From Nanobdellota archaeon (GTDB taxonomy: Archaea; Nanobdellota; Nanobdellia; Woesearchaeales; SM23-78), in contig JAHJQO010000006.1 of the NCBI GenBank assembly GCA_018819305.1, positions 1 through 50,780 on the forward strand: DNA of 50,780 nt. Reading direction: 5' to 3'. Every line of letters starts with the position of its first letter. The stretch's first letter is position 1. The position numbers were made by a program, and so were the translations under genes. The notes below the pieces were generated by a model that saw only the letters and a program-made list of their open reading frames with translations, had not been told where the DNA came from and searched no databases. Below are positions 18,838 to 28,990 of the stretch, piece after piece.

Positions 18838-19616
18838 TTTTCCTGGCGCTCAAATTTTATCGCGCCTTTTTTCTCCTCTATAAAGTCAGTCATCTTTTCC
18901 TGGATTTCTTTAAGGATCGCTTCTGCTTTTTTATAATCCTTGGCTGTAATCAGCATTCTGTAATTGCCGCCGCCAAGATAATTAATCTGAACAGCAGAAT
19001 CTATTTTTTTTGCAACATCAAAAACATTATGAAGCACTTCTAATCCATTCTCATCATAAACCTTGATTGCAATCTTGAGAATAATCTCAACTTTTTTAGG
19101 TTTAATCTTATCTTTGATTATTTCCTCGAGAATGTCTGCAGTTTCTTTTTTCAAACCAATTTTTTCAAGAGAAGCATTGTTTTCGACAACATCTTCAAAA
19201 GCATCATGTAACCACAAGTATTCTTCTAGAATAAAAGGAGCAACTTCTTTGTAAAGTTCTTCTGGCTTTTTTTTCAGTCTTTCTGCAATCACAGCAAGAA
19301 TTTTTTCTGCTTTTTGCTCTTGCTTAATCGCATCTGTCTTGTTTCTTTTCTGAGATTCATTAACTCTTCTAAGAGACAAATCAATATGCCCTCTTTCAGA
19401 GTCAACACGGATAACTTTACACACTACTTTTTTGCCTTCAACAACAAAATCCCTGATATTTCTTATTCTTCCAGGGCTAACCTCAGAAATATGAATCAAT
19501 CCTTGCAGGTTAGGGTATTCGTCAAGCTGAACTGTGACTGCATGGTATTGTATTTTTGTAACTGTGCAGAACACAAGTTCTCCTTCCTCTGGAAATCCTT
19601 CTCTTTTAAGAAGCAT
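18834..19616 (-). CDS. Translation initiation factor aIF2 subunit alpha
   Basis: FPEEGELVFCTVTKIQYHAVTVQLDEYPNLQGLIHISEVSPGRIRNIRDFV S1 domain. Confidence 0.95.
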   Translation of the reverse strand: MLLKREGFPEEGELVFCTVTKIQYHAVTVQLDEYPNLQGLIHISEVSPGRIRNIRDFVVEGKKVVCKVIRVDSERGHIDLSLRRVNESQKRNKTDAIKQEQKAEKILAVIAERLKKKPEELYKEVAPFILEEYLWLHDAFEDVVENNASLEKIGLKKETADILEEIIKDKIKPKKVEIILKIAIKVYDENGLEVLHNVFDVAKKIDSAVQINYLGGGNYRMLITAKDYKKAEAILKEIQEKMTDFIEEKKGAIKFERQEK

Positions 19617-19617
19617 C

Positions 19618-19800
19618 TTATTCTAAAACCTCAAGTACTCTGGCCTTGACTCTGGTTTTTCCGCCTGTTGGTTCAGCAAGAGTCTTGTCACAAACAAGGC
19701 ACTTGACCTTTGAAGCTGCTTTGCCAAATACAATCTGTTCATTCTTGCATTTAGGGCATCTGAGCTTAATGAACTTGCTCTCAGGTTCTTTAGTTTCCAT
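19618..19800 (-). CDS. rps27e: 30S ribosomal protein S27e
   Basis: KLRCPKCKNEQIVFGKAASKVKCLVCDKTLAEPTGGKTRV. Confidence 0.95.
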   Translation of the reverse strand: METKEPESKFIKLRCPKCKNEQIVFGKAASKVKCLVCDKTLAEPTGGKTRVKARVLEVLE

Positions 19801-19924
19801 CGAAAATCACCTCTGTGATTTTTGAGGGTTCAAAAATTTTAATTTTTGTTTCCATAGTATATCCCTCCAATTAATCTAATTATCATAAATGAAGTATGCT
19901 TGAGACGAAAGAATAAGTAAGGAT

Positions 19925-20887
19925 TTATAAAGGTTGTTGATGAGATTCTCTGTAAAGCGCAAAAAAATCAGATACAATTGTTTCTAATCTTAGCTTCACA
20001 TCAGCAGAATTTAGCACTTTCATTACTTCTTCATGATTTGCAGTATTAACACCATCCGCCGTTACAGTGTTTGTTATTAATGACATGCCAACACAGTTCA
20101 TTCCCCTGTTTCTGGCAACAATAACTTCTGGAGTCACAGACATACCAACAACATCAGCATGTAAACCATCTCTAAAAGCAATGCATTCTGCTTCTGTTTC
20201 ATAACTAGGCCCTACAACTGAGAGAAGAGTACCTCTATGAACATATTTTTGGTAATCAATTGCAGCTGTCCATAATAAATCACTCAGAAAAGGATCATAT
20301 GCATTATTCATTGGCTGAAATCTCTCTGTGAAATCCTCCGTGCCAACTTTGAAAAAATTGTGCTTTCTTCCCATCAAAGGATTGGGCAGGAAATTAATAT
20401 GAGATTCAATAATCATTATATCTCCAGGTTTATAATTCGGGTTAAGCCCTCCTGCTGCATGAGTTGCAAAGTAATTTTTGACTCCAAGATTAGCAAGAAC
20501 ATGCACTGGAAAAACAACTTTAAGCATGCCATTATTAAATGGTTCGTCAGCAACTTCATAATAATGCTTTCTGCCCTGCAGAGCAATAACAGAAACACCT
20601 TCAAGTGTTCCTTTGATTAGCCTGCCTTTGTGACCTTCAACACCAGTCCTAGGAAAATTAGGAATCTCTGCATAATCAACAACCTGCTGGTTTTCAATAG
20701 CATCTGCCAATCCTCCCAAGCCAGAACCAAGAACAATGCCAAATTCTGGCTCATCAAAACCAAACTTCATCTGAATAAAGTTTACAGCTTCAGCGACTTT
20801 GCTTTCATAATTGTCCCTGAAATCTTCAGCTTGTTCCATATAATCTGTAATCATAAAACCCAGAAATAAGCCTGGATTTAAAAACAT
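19925..20887 (-). CDS. Purine nucleoside phosphorylase family (start may be internal MITDYMEQ)
   Basis: GIVLGSGLGGLADAI, GHKGRLIKGTLEGVSVIALQGRKHYYE, HAAGGLNPNYKPGDIMIIESHIN, VGMSVTPEVIVARNRGMN. Confidence 0.92.
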   Translation of the reverse strand: MFLNPGLFLGFMITDYMEQAEDFRDNYESKVAEAVNFIQMKFGFDEPEFGIVLGSGLGGLADAIENQQVVDYAEIPNFPRTGVEGHKGRLIKGTLEGVSVIALQGRKHYYEVADEPFNNGMLKVVFPVHVLANLGVKNYFATHAAGGLNPNYKPGDIMIIESHINFLPNPLMGRKHNFFKVGTEDFTERFQPMNNAYDPFLSDLLWTAAIDYQKYVHRGTLLSVVGPSYETEAECIAFRDGLHADVVGMSVTPEVIVARNRGMNCVGMSLITNTVTADGVNTANHEEVMKVLNSADVKLRLETIVSDFFALYRESHQQPL

Positions 20888-20932
20888 AATGAAAGAATAA
20901 GCATATAAATAGAATAAAAACCTAGAACAATC

Positions 20933-21244
20933 TCATACAAGCTCAATCTTCTTAGCCCTAATACCTTTAGCCTGAACAAATGTCTTGCTGCATTGCTTGC
21001 AAGTATATCTAAAATCTGTTTTTTTGCTCAGCTTCTTACCGCTCATCTTTGGCTTTGTAGGCTTAGAATATTTACCTAAATTACCTGCTCCTCTTCTCTG
21101 CCCTCTCTGCCTGACTCTTTTTTTAGAGCCTCTTGACAGAGGATGAGCTGCATTTCTGCCTTTTTTCTTAGCAAGAGATACTTTATGCTCTGTGTGTTTC
21201 TTACAGTGAGGGCAATGCCTCTTAACAGCCTTTTTAACTTTCAT
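20933..21244 (-). CDS. rpl44e: 50S ribosomal protein L44e
   Basis: KRHCPHCKKHTEHKVSLAKKKGRNAAHPLSRGSKKRVRQRGQRRGAGNLGKYSKP. Confidence 0.95.
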   Translation of the reverse strand: MKVKKAVKRHCPHCKKHTEHKVSLAKKKGRNAAHPLSRGSKKRVRQRGQRRGAGNLGKYSKPTKPKMSGKKLSKKTDFRYTCKQCSKTFVQAKGIRAKKIELV

Positions 21245-21299
21245 ATTACCGTCGTAGAAAAAAGTGAGGGTTTAAAAAGGTTTTGTTATTATTTTGTTA

Positions 21300-21980
21300 T
21301 TAAGAAAGCTCAGCAGCTCCTCTATTGACGAGCAAATCAGCAATTATTGGCTCCAGTTCAACTACATCTCCTTCATTAAAAGGACCGATTACTTCGCCCT
21401 GGGTACCTACAAATTCTGGCAGAGAAGTCTTGATTTTGACTTTTTTTATCTGGTTTGTTACTTCATGAGTTGATTCTTCTTCTTTTTCCTCTTCTTCTGT
21501 TGCTTCTTCAGGCTCTGCAGACAGCTCCTGCTTGACTTCAGGCGTAGCAGCTTCTTTTTTATTGCAGTTCTCAAATTCTTTCAAATTAAGAATAGCATCC
21601 AAAACCTTGTCCTTGTATTTGACAAAAAGCTCTACTTGGTCCTGAAAAAAGTCTTTTTCAGATGGTAAAAGAGCAGAAGTATCAATAACATCAGAACCTG
21701 TCCTTGCCCTGCTTAAGGACATGCTGATTATCTTTTTTTCTCTTCTCTCATAAAGCTCTTTGATAATTCTCCTGATATTCTGGAACTGAATCTTAAGCTT
21801 TTCCCGCTCTGCACTCACAAAAAGCTCGTCTCCTTTCTTAGTAAGAGCTACTTTTTTCTCTTTAAGATAAGCAAGCACCTGCTCATAAAAGTCTTTATCA
21901 ATAGATTGCAGTTCTTCTCTGTTTTTTTCTCTTCTAAGAAGGTCAAAAAGAGTTTCATAAGTAATCTTGATATCAACCAT
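21300..21980 (-). CDS. Archaeal GINS complex subunit (Gins15/51-like)
   Basis: YETLFDLLRREKNREELQSIDKDFYEQVLAYL; C-term SLPEFVGTQGEVIGPFNEGDVVELEPIIADLLVNRGAA. Confidence 0.82.
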   Translation of the reverse strand: MVDIKITYETLFDLLRREKNREELQSIDKDFYEQVLAYLKEKKVALTKKGDELFVSAEREKLKIQFQNIRRIIKELYERREKKIISMSLSRARTGSDVIDTSALLPSEKDFFQDQVELFVKYKDKVLDAILNLKEFENCNKKEAATPEVKQELSAEPEEATEEEEKEEESTHEVTNQIKKVKIKTSLPEFVGTQGEVIGPFNEGDVVELEPIIADLLVNRGAAELS

Positions 21981-22017
21981 ACTTTTGAAGAAGACATAAT
22001 GTGTTTATATAATTTGT

Positions 22018-22118
22018 TGTGTTTTGACATAGTCAAAATACTCAAAAACTTTGTTTTTGTTGTGCTTTAATTTTGATCAAAATACTCAAAAAGATGATTT
22101 TTGCTGTGACTAAACCAA
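22018..22118. repeat. Two imperfect tandem copies of TTTTGAnnnTCAAAATACTCAAAAAnnnnnTTTTTGnTGTG between divergent genes
   Basis: Read directly; each copy contains a hairpin. Confidence 0.75.
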
Positions 22119-22154
22119 CATGCTTTTTAAATAAAACTGTTTTCTGCTCTACTC

Positions 22155-23366
22155 ATGGCAGTTTTAGACTTTAATGACCTGAAATTTTTCGAGGAAAAAG
22201 ATAAAGTAAAAGTAACTTTTTACAGAATCTATTATTTTTATCTCTCTAAAGATGATTTGAAAAAGATTGCTGACTTTAAAGTCACTGATCATTCTATTGA
22301 ATTTGACTGCTCTGAGAAAAAAGCTACTAATAAATTTTACCAGCTTCTGGACAAAGGCTTTCACAGTCTGATTTGCTCAATTAACAAGGTGAAAACAGTT
22401 TATATCCATAAAAACTCAGGCATTCCTTTGATAGGCGCAGGTATTTTTGGCATTGTTGACAGAAACACCAACTGCATTGATATAAGACCTTTGACAACCT
22501 GCAATCTTGATTGCATGTATTGCAGTGTTGATGCCGGCCTCAGCAGCAAAAAGCAGACTGATTATGTTATTGAAAAAGATTATTTAGTGGAGGAGATTAA
22601 CAAGCTGGCTGAAACAAAAAAGCACGATGTCGAAATCCATATCGGTCCTCAGGGCGAGCCTTTGCTTTATGCTCCTTTGGTAGATTTAGTAAATGATTTG
22701 AAAAAAAATTCTAAAATAAAAATTATCTCAATGGATACCAATGCCACTATTCTTACGAAAAAACTGGTTGATGAACTTGTAGAAGCAGGACTCGACAGAT
22801 TCAATATATCACTTAACGCTCTCGACGAGAAAAAATGCACGAAACTTGCAGGCACACATTACAATCTAAAGCATCTTCTTGAAATCATTGATTATGCAAG
22901 CAAAAAAACCAATGTTCTTATTGCTCCAGTTATAATTCCTGAACTTAATGACAATGAAATAAAAGCATTTGTAGATATGGGTAAAAAAATTAAGTCAGAC
23001 TTCCCCACCCTTGGCATCCAGAACTTTCTTAATTACAAGCACGGAAGAAATCCTGCAAAGCAAAGAACATGGGATGAATTTTTCAAAATACTTGAAACTC
23101 ATGAAAAAAAATCCGGCCTTAAATTAAAGCTTTGCAAAGAAGACTTTGGAATTAATCATGACACAAAACTTGAAAAGCCTTTCAAGAAAAAACAAGTTGT
23201 GAAGGCAAGGGTTGTGTGTGATGGACTTTTAAAAGGTGAAAAAATCGCTGTTTATAAAAACAGGTCAATTCTCGTCGATAAAGCAGAAAATGTCAGCAAT
23301 AATTCTGAAATAAGAGTTCTGATTATCAGAGACAAACATAATATCTTCAAAGGCATAAGACAATAA
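22155..23366 (+). CDS. Radical SAM protein
   Basis: CNLDCMYCSVDAG CxxxCxxC; IHIGPQGEPLLY; C-terminal basic TRAM-like beta segment (tentative). Confidence 0.88.
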   Translation: MAVLDFNDLKFFEEKDKVKVTFYRIYYFYLSKDDLKKIADFKVTDHSIEFDCSEKKATNKFYQLLDKGFHSLICSINKVKTVYIHKNSGIPLIGAGIFGIVDRNTNCIDIRPLTTCNLDCMYCSVDAGLSSKKQTDYVIEKDYLVEEINKLAETKKHDVEIHIGPQGEPLLYAPLVDLVNDLKKNSKIKIISMDTNATILTKKLVDELVEAGLDRFNISLNALDEKKCTKLAGTHYNLKHLLEIIDYASKKTNVLIAPVIIPELNDNEIKAFVDMGKKIKSDFPTLGIQNFLNYKHGRNPAKQRTWDEFFKILETHEKKSGLKLKLCKEDFGINHDTKLEKPFKKKQVVKARVVCDGLLKGEKIAVYKNRSILVDKAENVSNNSEIRVLIIRDKHNIFKGIRQ

Positions 23367-23416
23367 CAGAATAAACCACAACAAAAATAAATAATAGAAT
23401 AAATAACAGCATAATC

Positions 23417-25300
23417 TTATTCTGCTTCTTTATTCCTTCCAAACAATCTTTGAAAGAAATCTGATACTCCTTCAATTAATTTTTGCAAAAATCCTTTTTC
23501 TTTTTTTAACTCAGGCTCTGGTTGCGACTCAGGTTCTGACTCAGGCTCAAGCTCAGGCTTAGGCAGTGGTTCTGGCAAAACAATTGTTATTGTTGTTGAT
23601 TTATTTGCATAATATCCTTTTTCTAAAATGTCTGCAAATGTTGTTATAATAAGTTCTTCTTTTTCATAGTTTGCAGGCACACGAATATTATATGTATATG
23701 CTTGTTTAGTGCCTGCAGCATCAAAGTAAATTGTATTGCTGGATTTTCCTCCAAATAAAACAAGATTTTCTGAATTACTATCTCTGACTTCTACCTGAAC
23801 AGCTTCAGCATTATTGTTTTTTATTTCTACTGTTACTGTCAGATTGTCTCCTGCATTAATCTCACTTTTGATAGTAGGAATAATGGTTATAGCCTCACTC
23901 ACCAGAGTTACAGTAAGAGTTTTCTTTTGAGAAAAATTAAAACTCTCATATGTATTAGTGTCATAACTTCCAGAAGCTTCAATCACATACTTTTTTGTCT
24001 CGTCGACAAATGGGGCTCTCAAGGTGTCGTTAACAAACAAAGTTCTTGTTTTACCAGGAGCCAGTTCTTCAAGCTCAATATCAAAATCTGGAAAGATCTC
24101 ACTTTTTATTTTTGCGTTAATATTATTAAAAATAACATTGCTATTTGGGTTTTTTACTGAAAAGGCAATCCTAAACTGGCTTCCTTCAGAGATGCTCTCA
24201 TCACTCAAAGTCAATATTGGCTCTAATTTAGATATTTCAGCTGTAAATTTCGATGTTTTTGTTTCTGAAAATTCTTTTTCCTCAGAATCTGTAATTTCAA
24301 CCTTGACAGGAATTTCATATTCACCTGACTTAATTGGTTTAAGCAAAAGATTCAAAAGCTTGAATTCACCATCTGCCAGCACACCAGTCCACGTGTATCT
24401 GTTGTTTTTCTTTTCCAGTTCTCCCGGCTTGGTTTGAAGTGAAAGAAAAGAAGGGATTGTGATTAAAAGTTCATTCACTGTTATATCTTCTGAAACTGTG
24501 TTTTCAATTTTGACACTTAAGGCAACCTGCTCTGTAGCTTCCACAGTATTTTTTGAGAGTGTTGTTGTTAATTCATAAGGTTTTTCAACCTTAACTGTCT
24601 TGCTAGATGTCTCAAAACCATTGCTCACACCTGCATATGTATAATTATAAGTTGCCTTATTTGTAAAATCCATATAATCTGTAACTTTAAACCTGTAAAT
24701 TATTGTTCTTTCACCACCATATGGAATGTTTTTATCATAAGAAACACCTCTTGATGTTTTTGTTGTGCCTGAAGAAGATGATAAAATAACCACGCCAGAA
24801 GGGTATTCATCTTTATAAAGAAATGAATCTGTGCCTGTGCTTCCGTCATTTGTTATAGTCACTGTCACAGTAACTTCTTCGTTTAATTCTGGTGATGTGG
24901 TTGAGAATGCTCTGTCAACATCAAGATCAGGGCCTCTTTCATTGACAAGAATATAAATACCTGCATAAGCAGTGCCCTGCTCAAATTTTATAGGATCATC
25001 TTCTGTTGCATTATACAGCTCAGTATATATATCTCCGATACAATATTGTCTTGTGCCATCATCTTTGCAGTCACCTTCATATATAACATATGTTTTATCA
25101 TTCACATCTAAAATAACTGATGTTGCGTAGAAATCATAATGAGTGACTAAAAAAACATCATCTTCAACTTTAAATGTATCGCCGGAAAAATACCAGTCAG
25201 CGTGAAGTTGCTTGGCACTGGCAGAAAAAGATAATAGAAACAGGATAAATAAAGAAATAATTAGCAACCCACCTTTTTTCATAATCGATTTCTGCTTCAT
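23417..25300 (-). CDS. Secreted surface protein with repeated CARDB/Ig-like beta domains
   Basis: Signal peptide LLIISLFILFLLSFSASA; repeated NPxSNVxF-type beta segments; acidic Pro/Glu linker and basic C-terminus. Confidence 0.7.
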   Translation of the reverse strand: MKQKSIMKKGGLLIISLFILFLLSFSASAKQLHADWYFSGDTFKVEDDVFLVTHYDFYATSVILDVNDKTYVIYEGDCKDDGTRQYCIGDIYTELYNATEDDPIKFEQGTAYAGIYILVNERGPDLDVDRAFSTTSPELNEEVTVTVTITNDGSTGTDSFLYKDEYPSGVVILSSSSGTTKTSRGVSYDKNIPYGGERTIIYRFKVTDYMDFTNKATYNYTYAGVSNGFETSSKTVKVEKPYELTTTLSKNTVEATEQVALSVKIENTVSEDITVNELLITIPSFLSLQTKPGELEKKNNRYTWTGVLADGEFKLLNLLLKPIKSGEYEIPVKVEITDSEEKEFSETKTSKFTAEISKLEPILTLSDESISEGSQFRIAFSVKNPNSNVIFNNINAKIKSEIFPDFDIELEELAPGKTRTLFVNDTLRAPFVDETKKYVIEASGSYDTNTYESFNFSQKKTLTVTLVSEAITIIPTIKSEINAGDNLTVTVEIKNNNAEAVQVEVRDSNSENLVLFGGKSSNTIYFDAAGTKQAYTYNIRVPANYEKEELIITTFADILEKGYYANKSTTITIVLPEPLPKPELEPESEPESQPEPELKKEKGFLQKLIEGVSDFFQRLFGRNKEAE

Positions 25301-25399
25301 TCTTATGATTTTTCTGGATTATGCTCTATATATGTTTTTCGTTTTAAGAGATGAAAAATTAAAAAGAAAAAAAAAGAAAAAAAGAAAAAATTTTTAGGT

Positions 25400-27904
25400 T
25401 TATACGACAGTGTTTACTGTTATTGTGTTTAAATCAGCCACAATAACTTCAACTTCTGTTCCAGACAAGTCGTAGTCTTCGTAGTCAGCCATTACATAAC
25501 AAGCTCCTAGAGTTTCTTGTGCTTCGTAACCTGCTACAAGTAAAGCGTTTTTAGCTGCGAACAGCTTAATAATTGCTTTTCCTGGTTCAAATCCTTCTGC
25601 ACAGTTCTCTGGGTTTCCCATAAGTTCTGCTGCTACTGTGTTTGCACATGGACCACCTACAACAATTAAGTTCTCGCTACCTAATGCTGGTGCATCGGTA
25701 TCTAGAACTGCCAATCCTACAGCGATTGGGTTTATGTTTGTTGTCATAACAGAACCATCGCCACCACCTGAAACTGCGGTGATTGATCCCATGGTTACGA
25801 ATACTTGTCCATATCTCTGCACAAGTGGGTACTCAATCATTATTTCTTCGATTGAAGACGAACTGGTTGGTGTGTACTTTTCAATTGTTGCACCATACCT
25901 TGTCATTCTGTGCTCATACTTGTCGTCATCTAACTTCTCATACATAGTTCCATTCACAGTGCCTGCCAACTGGTTTGCAGTTGTAGTGTTGGACAGAGTT
26001 ACTTTGATAACTTCTGGTCCGTCTACAGACTCGTCAAAGTTTGATGCAATTGTTGTTACAGTTACATTCATTCCTGTGTATGCGAAACCGAGTGGTTCAG
26101 TGTTGTTTGCTGTTCCTGCTGTGTAGTTGAAAGTCTGTGTTCCGAAGTCAATGATTGCTCCACCTTTTGCTACAGCTTGTACTTCTGCACTGTCAATTGC
26201 TCCAGATGCGTCAAGGTCCATGGCTAATGAGTACTTTTCAGTTGCGTCTGCTGTGCTCTCATCATATACCCAAAAGTTGTGGCTTGCTCCTGCAACAATA
26301 AGTTCACCAGTGACTACACCTGTAGTGTTGATGTATGAAACAACAATTGTTCCTCCTGCAATGTCGTCGAAGGTTACAGTGCTATCTCCTGTACTCAATG
26401 ACTTATATCTCAACACATTAACGACTGCTTTGTCATCAGTGTCACTAGCTGCTCTGTCTCTGACAATAAAGTAGTCATCGTCTGAAATCCAAGTCTCGTT
26501 AGCAAGACCTTGAGTTATGTTGACTGTGTACGGCTCTGTAAAGATAAAGTCGTCATCATTGTCTCCATAAGCCCAACCTTTATGAGCGTCGGTCTTATCA
26601 GTTACTAATGGGATTGTGTATTCATCTCCATTTAAGTTTGTAAATTTCAAATCATAGCTATGAGATGAAACTGGGTCAAACTTAATCGTTGACATACCTG
26701 GGTTTGTTAGACCTGCATAGAAAATATCCCAATTGTCTCCGAGCAATCCTTCTGGCTCTGTCAAGTAAGCTTTTAGTCCTTCACCTGCTGGTACCCAAAG
26801 TTCGTCATCAGCTGTTAACTTATATTTAATATAGTTCAGCTTGATATCTCCAGATTCGTTGGTTGCTTTTAAAATCAGGAATGCATTATCAATCCTGTTG
26901 CCGCCAACTTTTACAACACCAGCTGCATAGGTTGTATCTGCATAATCAGTGTCTTGTAATTCCACTTTGTTTGCTCCTAAGTAGAATTCAACCAAACCTT
27001 CCCTTTGGTTTGTCAGGATTTCCTGGACACCAACTGTCACATCTGAACCTAGAAGTTCTGTTCTACCTTCAGCAAGCTCTTTAGTTAGCATACCGTTGAC
27101 ACTTAGCTTTGCTTTTTGGTCTGTACTGTCGATGAATACTGCAGTTACTTCATACTCTTTGCCGTCGATAGTGTATGTTTTGGTTTCACCATCTCTTAGG
27201 GTATCTGCTACTTCTCCGCCCATAAGGTCCAGAGTTAGCTTGACACCTGAAATCTTTGCATCCACAATGGTGTAAGGTATGCCCATTATGTTCAAGACTT
27301 CACTTTCAAAGTCAAGCAAATCTACACTGCTTGTGACTTCTGAAACTGCTCCTTCTGTGAATTCCATGTGGTATTCAAAGAATATTGCATCAGATGCGAT
27401 TTTCATGAAATCTGCAGATACATCTGTGTTACTGTCTTGTTCATAAGCAATACTCAATCCAGAGTTTTCAAATTTCAGGTATTGCTTCACAGGTGTTGTG
27501 CTGCTTCCTGATGTGAAAACACCAGATGATAGTCCGTCCAAGTCAGCGTCTGTAAAAGTTGTTTTTACAGATCCTAGAGCTTCCCCAAGATATGGGATGT
27601 CAGATCCTGTCTTGAATTCGGCTGAGTCACCGGTAACTGTCGTTGTTCCTGCCACACCAGGTACTTCTACTTCGCTGGTTACTGAAGCTGCTGCTTGTAG
27701 GCTTGCAGCCAAGTCAATCGCACCTACGACGTCTGAGGTAGCTGCATTAGCTCCCACGACGATTTTACCGTCGAAAACACCGTTTGCTACGAAAGGCGCA
27801 GGATAGTTGCCCAAGTCTGCTGCTGCTCCCATGATAGTGGCACCCAACATGGTTGTTCCAGCAACAAGAGCTGCTATCTTTTTTACTGTCTTTCTTATAT
27901 CCAT
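25400..27904 (-). CDS. S-layer protein
   Basis: MDIRKTVKKIAALVAGTTMLGATIMGAAADLGNYPAPFVANGVFDGKIVVGANAATSDVVGAIDLA; strong SD GGAGGTG. Confidence 0.88.
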   Translation of the reverse strand: MDIRKTVKKIAALVAGTTMLGATIMGAAADLGNYPAPFVANGVFDGKIVVGANAATSDVVGAIDLAASLQAAASVTSEVEVPGVAGTTTVTGDSAEFKTGSDIPYLGEALGSVKTTFTDADLDGLSSGVFTSGSSTTPVKQYLKFENSGLSIAYEQDSNTDVSADFMKIASDAIFFEYHMEFTEGAVSEVTSSVDLLDFESEVLNIMGIPYTIVDAKISGVKLTLDLMGGEVADTLRDGETKTYTIDGKEYEVTAVFIDSTDQKAKLSVNGMLTKELAEGRTELLGSDVTVGVQEILTNQREGLVEFYLGANKVELQDTDYADTTYAAGVVKVGGNRIDNAFLILKATNESGDIKLNYIKYKLTADDELWVPAGEGLKAYLTEPEGLLGDNWDIFYAGLTNPGMSTIKFDPVSSHSYDLKFTNLNGDEYTIPLVTDKTDAHKGWAYGDNDDDFIFTEPYTVNITQGLANETWISDDDYFIVRDRAASDTDDKAVVNVLRYKSLSTGDSTVTFDDIAGGTIVVSYINTTGVVTGELIVAGASHNFWVYDESTADATEKYSLAMDLDASGAIDSAEVQAVAKGGAIIDFGTQTFNYTAGTANNTEPLGFAYTGMNVTVTTIASNFDESVDGPEVIKVTLSNTTTANQLAGTVNGTMYEKLDDDKYEHRMTRYGATIEKYTPTSSSSIEEIMIEYPLVQRYGQVFVTMGSITAVSGGGDGSVMTTNINPIAVGLAVLDTDAPALGSENLIVVGGPCANTVAAELMGNPENCAEGFEPGKAIIKLFAAKNALLVAGYEAQETLGACYVMADYEDYDLSGTEVEVIVADLNTITVNTVV

Positions 27905-28023
27905 TTAAACACCTCCGTGTTTAACCTTTTGTTTTAACTATGTCGTCTACACATTAATATATAGGGTTTGCGCTATATAACTGCGTTCACAGTCATATTT
28001 TAAGCCCCTATACATTCATGTAT

Positions 28024-28075
28024 ATAGTCAACTAATCGTATGCTCTTCATAGTCAACTTTTATTTATAAAGTTTT
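28024..28075 (-). promoter_or_regulatory. Putative S-layer promoter (TATA TTTATAAATA) with repeated ATAGTCAAC sites
   Basis: TATA-like at ~28061-28070; ATAGTCAAC at 28024-28032 and 28049-28057. Confidence 0.4.
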
Positions 28076-28293
28076 CGTAACCCCTTGTTTTCAACAGTTG
28101 CATTGGTTGCTAAATAGTCTGAAAGTTAGGAATTCAAATATATTAAGCGTTATTAATTATTAAGTGACTACATAGTTTATTTATAAATGAAAATCATGTG
28201 ATTGTATCATATTAATTAATAGATAAGATATATGTATAATAAATATTATATGCAATCAATAAAAAAATAATATGTTGTATTAATAAAAAAACT

Positions 28294-28424
28294 GCGGGGG
28301 AAGAGATTTGAACTCTCGTAGGCACTAAGCCACTGGGTGTCTCCAAGTCATAGCGTGAAGCTCATCACACCCAAAAATTGGACTTACCTAAGCCCAGCCC
28401 GTTTGACCGCTCCGGCACCCCCGC
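28294..28424 (-). tRNA. tRNA-Leu(UAG) with 48-nt intron at 28339-28386 (position 37/38)
   Basis: Acceptor GCGGGGG/CCCCCGC; anticodon stem CTGGG/CCCAG with loop CTTAGG|A; long variable arm; T arm GAGAGTTCAAATCTCTT. Confidence 0.93.
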
Positions 28425-28570
28425 AAGAAGGTCTTATGAGAGTGAATTTCTTTTGTTTAAAAAACTTACTACAAAATCATAAAAACATTATATATAATGT
28501 GGACTTTTTATTTTAATAATATAAGTATACTAATCAAAATCAAAAAATTCAAGAAATTATTAGAAGTAAT

Positions 28571-28738
28571 TTATTTCTTCTTCCGCCAGTTATACACTCT
28601 CATCTTAGAACTGGTTCCAAAACCACATTTGGAACACCTTTTTTTTCTGATGTGGTATGTATGTTCTCCGCATCGTCTGCAACGTATATGGGTTTTTTTG
28701 CCTGACTTTTTCCCCATAGAAGGTGTTCCTTTGGTCAT
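28571..28738 (-). CDS. rpl37e: 50S ribosomal protein L37e (55 aa, not in ORF track)
   Basis: Manual translation [54 protein letters not shown]. Confidence 0.93.
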   Translation of the reverse strand: MTKGTPSMGKKSGKKTHIRCRRCGEHTYHIRKKRCSKCGFGTSSKMRVYNWRKKK

Positions 28739-28765
28739 ATTATTTCACCTGTTTAGAAACATAAT

Positions 28766-28990
28766 TTATTGTGTTGAGATGATTGTGATTGTGTCTCCTC
28801 TGATAAAGACTGTTCCTAGTTTTCTTTTCATCTCTCCATCAACTCTTTCCTCTGCATCAGTTAATACTGTATTAATATGTATGTCAAATGATACTAAGGT
28901 TCCTGTGTACTGTCTTTGATTTTTTAATTCTACTATTACTCTTTTTCCTCTTGCACTGTTCAATGCGTCAAGTGGTCTTGCTGCTTCCAT
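28766..28990 (-). CDS. Sm-like (LSm) archaeal RNA-binding protein
   Basis: PLDALNSARGKRVIVELKNQRQYTGTLVSFDIHINTVLTDAEE...GTVFIRGDTI. Confidence 0.93.
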   Translation of the reverse strand: MEAARPLDALNSARGKRVIVELKNQRQYTGTLVSFDIHINTVLTDAEERVDGEMKRKLGTVFIRGDTITIISTQ

